Source: Nitrospira sp.
Lineage (GTDB): Bacteria; Nitrospirota; Nitrospiria; Nitrospirales; Nitrospiraceae
NCBI GenBank assembly: GCA_015904045.1
Contig: JABMDG010000015.1
Location: 1 to 6,742, forward strand
Length of the DNA: 6,742 nucleotides
Direction: 5' to 3'
Shown piece by piece: positions 5,523 through 6,742 of the stretch. The notes beneath the pieces were generated by a model. It saw nothing but the letters and a program-made list of their open reading frames with translations. It did not search any database and was not told where the DNA came from. Both the position numbers and the translations under genes were made by a program. How positions within the stretch are numbered: position 1 is the stretch's first letter; each line of letters starts with the position of its first letter.

Positions 5523-6314
5523 ATGAAGAGCGCGATCTATGCGGGACATGTTCGGCACCGGCGGTTCAGCCCGGTTCCGCACGCGTTCAGCTACCGGTTG
5601 TTCATGATGTATGTGGATCTGGACGAACTGCCGACCGTCTTTGAGGATCGCTGGCTTTGGTCGGTTGACCGCACGAACCTTGCTTCGTTTCAGCGTGTGG
5701 ACCATGTCGGCGATCCACGCCTTCCATTGGATGAATCGATCCGCCAACTTGTGGAGGAGAGAACAGGCAGTCGACCGGCTGGACCGATCCGCCTCCTGAC
5801 TCACTTCCGCTACTTCGGGTACGTCTTCAATCCCGTCAGCTTCTATTTTTGCTATGACCGATTCGATCGTGTGGTCGACACCATCGTCGCGGAAATCACG
5901 AACACCCCGTGGGGAGAACGTCACTGTTACGTCCTGGGCCCCAAAGACAATCGTGCCGGCGGCAGAAGAAAGCACTACCGGCTCGACAAGGTGTTCCACA
6001 TATCGCCCTTTATCGACATGGACGTGGTCTACGACTGGCGATTCACCGAGCCGGCATCGCAACTCGCCATCCATATGGAAAATCTTCGCGACGGGCGGCC
6101 TTTCTTCGACGCGACGATGAGGCTGGAGCGTCGTGAGCTATCGAGTGCATCCCTGGCGCACGTGCTTGCGCAGTATCCCCTGATGACGGCCAAGGTCATC
6201 GGTGCCATCCATTGGCAGGCTTTGAGACTCTGGGCCAAGCGCGTTCCTCTCTATGCCCACCCCAGGAAACGGAGGGAGCCGTCGCCTGCGGCGACGAGTC
6301 AGACACCATCATGA
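5523..6314 (+). CDS. DUF1365 family protein
   Basis: This encodes 263 residues, normal for DUF1365. Recognisable family segments are YAGHVRHRRFSPVPHAFSY (6-24), the LFMMYVDLDEL strand (27-36), LLTHFRYFGYVFNPVSFYFC (91-110), ITNTPWGERHCYVL (125-138) and KVFHISPFIDMDVVYDW (156-172). No signal peptide or clear membrane span is seen, so it is probably cytoplasmic or membrane-associated. The biochemical role is not established. The family recurs between an amine-oxidase-like FAD gene and a Cfa-like methyltransferase gene, as here, and in Alphaproteobacteria that trio has been linked to the singlet-oxygen (RpoE-ChrR) response. The start and stop both overlap neighbours as ATGA, which argues for coupled translation of the three genes. 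Confidence 0.92.
   Translation: MKSAIYAGHVRHRRFSPVPHAFSYRLFMMYVDLDELPTVFEDRWLWSVDRTNLASFQRVDHVGDPRLPLDESIRQLVEERTGSRPAGPIRLLTHFRYFGYVFNPVSFYFCYDRFDRVVDTIVAEITNTPWGERHCYVLGPKDNRAGGRRKHYRLDKVFHISPFIDMDVVYDWRFTEPASQLAIHMENLRDGRPFFDATMRLERRELSSASLAHVLAQYPLMTAKVIGAIHWQALRLWAKRVPLYAHPRKRREPSPAATSQTPS
6280..6296 (+). other. Perfect 7-bp hairpin at the end of DUF1365, ahead of the Cfa-like start
   Basis: CGTCGCC (6280-6286) is followed by the triloop TGC and its exact complement GGCGACG (6290-6296). It lies between a strong-looking GGAGGG (6271-6276) and the methyltransferase ATG at 6311. No T-run follows, so it is not an intrinsic terminator. It could tune translation at the gene boundary or be a chance result of GC-rich coding sequence. 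Confidence 0.4.
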
Positions 6315-6742
6315 GCAACCAGACGATTACATCCGGCCTTGCGCACAACGATCGGCTCAGCAGCCATGAGGGGCTCTCATCGGGCGTAAGCCGGCTCTCT
6401 CGGCTTGCACGCCGACTCATCTTGTTCAAGCTCAACAAGTTGCAGCATGGCGCCATCACGCTCCTGGAGGGCAAGGAACGGTATTCTTTTGGTCAGCTAA
6501 CTTCGCAGTGCCCACTCCAGGCGACCGTCATCATTCATGATCCTCACACCTATATCGACGTTGCGTTGGCTGGCACCGTCGGAGTTGGCGATGCGTACCG
6601 TCGGGGGCTCTGGGACTGTGATGACCTCACGACGTTGGTTCGTATCTTTGTGTTGAATCGATCGCTTCTGAACAACATGGAAGGCGGCCTCGCACTGGCG
6701 TCCAAGCCGTTGCTCAAGACGATCCATTGGCTCAATCGTAAT
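6311..6742 (+). CDS. Cfa-like SAM-dependent methyltransferase, N-terminal part (runs off the window)
   Basis: The frame is open from the ATG at 6311 to the last base, giving 144 residues. The region VALAGTVGVGDAYRRGLW (84-101) followed by DCDDLTTLVRIF (102-113) and NRSLLNNMEGG (116-126) matches the N-terminal lipid-binding domain of the cyclopropane fatty-acyl-phospholipid synthase family (COG2230), where GxGxxYxxGxWxxDDL is typical. The SAM-binding domain and catalytic residues lie beyond the window. Cfa enzymes methylate unsaturated acyl chains of membrane phospholipids using S-adenosylmethionine. Members next to FAD oxidoreductase and DUF1365 genes may make other methylated acyl products rather than cyclopropanes, so no symbol is given. 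The ATG overlaps the DUF1365 stop as ATGA; there is no close strong ribosome binding site, which fits coupled translation. Confidence 0.9.
   Translation, partial: MSNQTITSGLAHNDRLSSHEGLSSGVSRLSRLARRLILFKLNKLQHGAITLLEGKERYSFGQLTSQCPLQATVIIHDPHTYIDVALAGTVGVGDAYRRGLWDCDDLTTLVRIFVLNRSLLNNMEGGLALASKPLLKTIHWLNRN

Larger units (their letters stand above)
4209..5526 (+). pseudogene. COG2907-type FAD-dependent oxidoreductase, frameshifted by a 55-bp repeat
   Basis: From the ATG at 4209 the protein opens with the dinucleotide-binding fold (GTGISG at residues 7-12, E29, GGHTNT at 35-40), then IVFNDWTYPNF (57-67), LPMGAAIWS (162-170) and WRVIKGGSQRYAEKL (202-216). It is the amine-oxidase-like FAD protein that usually precedes DUF1365 and Cfa-like genes, where it is presumed to oxidise or desaturate a lipid acyl chain. 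At 4865 a perfect 55-base repeat shifts the frame, and the first frame stops at 4926-4928. The rest (APFRNRIHLNSPVESVG through HEDGVNSALAV) continues in the +1 frame to the TGA at 5524-5526. Removing one repeat restores 420 residues, the family's normal length. As written the gene is broken, but an assembly error would make it intact. The ATG at 4077 would add 44 residues with no counterpart in copy A and is rejected. Its stop overlaps the DUF1365 start as ATGA. Confidence 0.85.

Noticed and set aside
1..6742. A new defence, retron or CRISPR-like system
   Set aside because: No nuclease, reverse transcriptase, toxin-antitoxin or spaced short repeats are present; every gene belongs to a lipid or envelope family.

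Overview
The window looks like part of a Gram-negative bacterial chromosome with moderately high GC. The lipobox lipocalin, the exported DUF6134 protein and the amine-oxidase-like / DUF1365 / Cfa gene order all fit this. Gene content suggests Nitrospirota or Pseudomonadota; this is an inference and the lineage cannot be fixed from the sequence alone. All credible genes are on the + strand and packed like one operon, with start/stop overlaps or gaps under 10 nt at most boundaries.

The dominant feature is a diverged tandem duplication. Positions 1-2234 (copy A) and about 2235-4458 (copy B) carry the same block: the 3' two thirds of a DUF1295 membrane reductase-like gene, a DUF6134 exported protein gene, a Blc-type lipocalin gene, a 160-180 nt leader with a short ORF, and the first 83 codons of a COG2907-type FAD oxidoreductase gene. 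The copies differ at about 5-6% of bases by eye. At 2234/2235 the copy A oxidoreductase gene breaks off and runs into the middle of the copy B DUF1295 gene. In copy B the oxidoreductase gene continues to its natural end, then overlaps a DUF1365 gene (5523-6314) and the start of a Cfa-like methyltransferase gene (6311 to the window end).

Several genes are broken. The copy A oxidoreductase is a truncated fusion, the copy B DUF1295 gene has lost its 5' end, and the copy B DUF6134 gene has an in-frame stop at codon 178. The copy B oxidoreductase is frameshifted by a perfect 55-bp tandem repeat (4810-4864 / 4865-4919). Only the lipocalin is intact in both copies. The exact 55-bp repeat, the strain-level divergence of the large copies, and a window start only 6 bases inside the repeat unit make mis-assembly of a mixed-strain metagenome a serious alternative to a real rearrangement.

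As a pathway, the undamaged operon probably serves membrane-lipid modification. The FAD oxidoreductase, DUF1365 protein and Cfa-like SAM methyltransferase form a recurrent trio that acts on, or is proposed to act on, phospholipid acyl chains. The DUF1295 membrane protein may reduce a lipid, and the lipocalin and DUF6134 protein would work in the envelope. No RNA genes, CRISPR arrays, transposases or convincing transcription terminators were seen.
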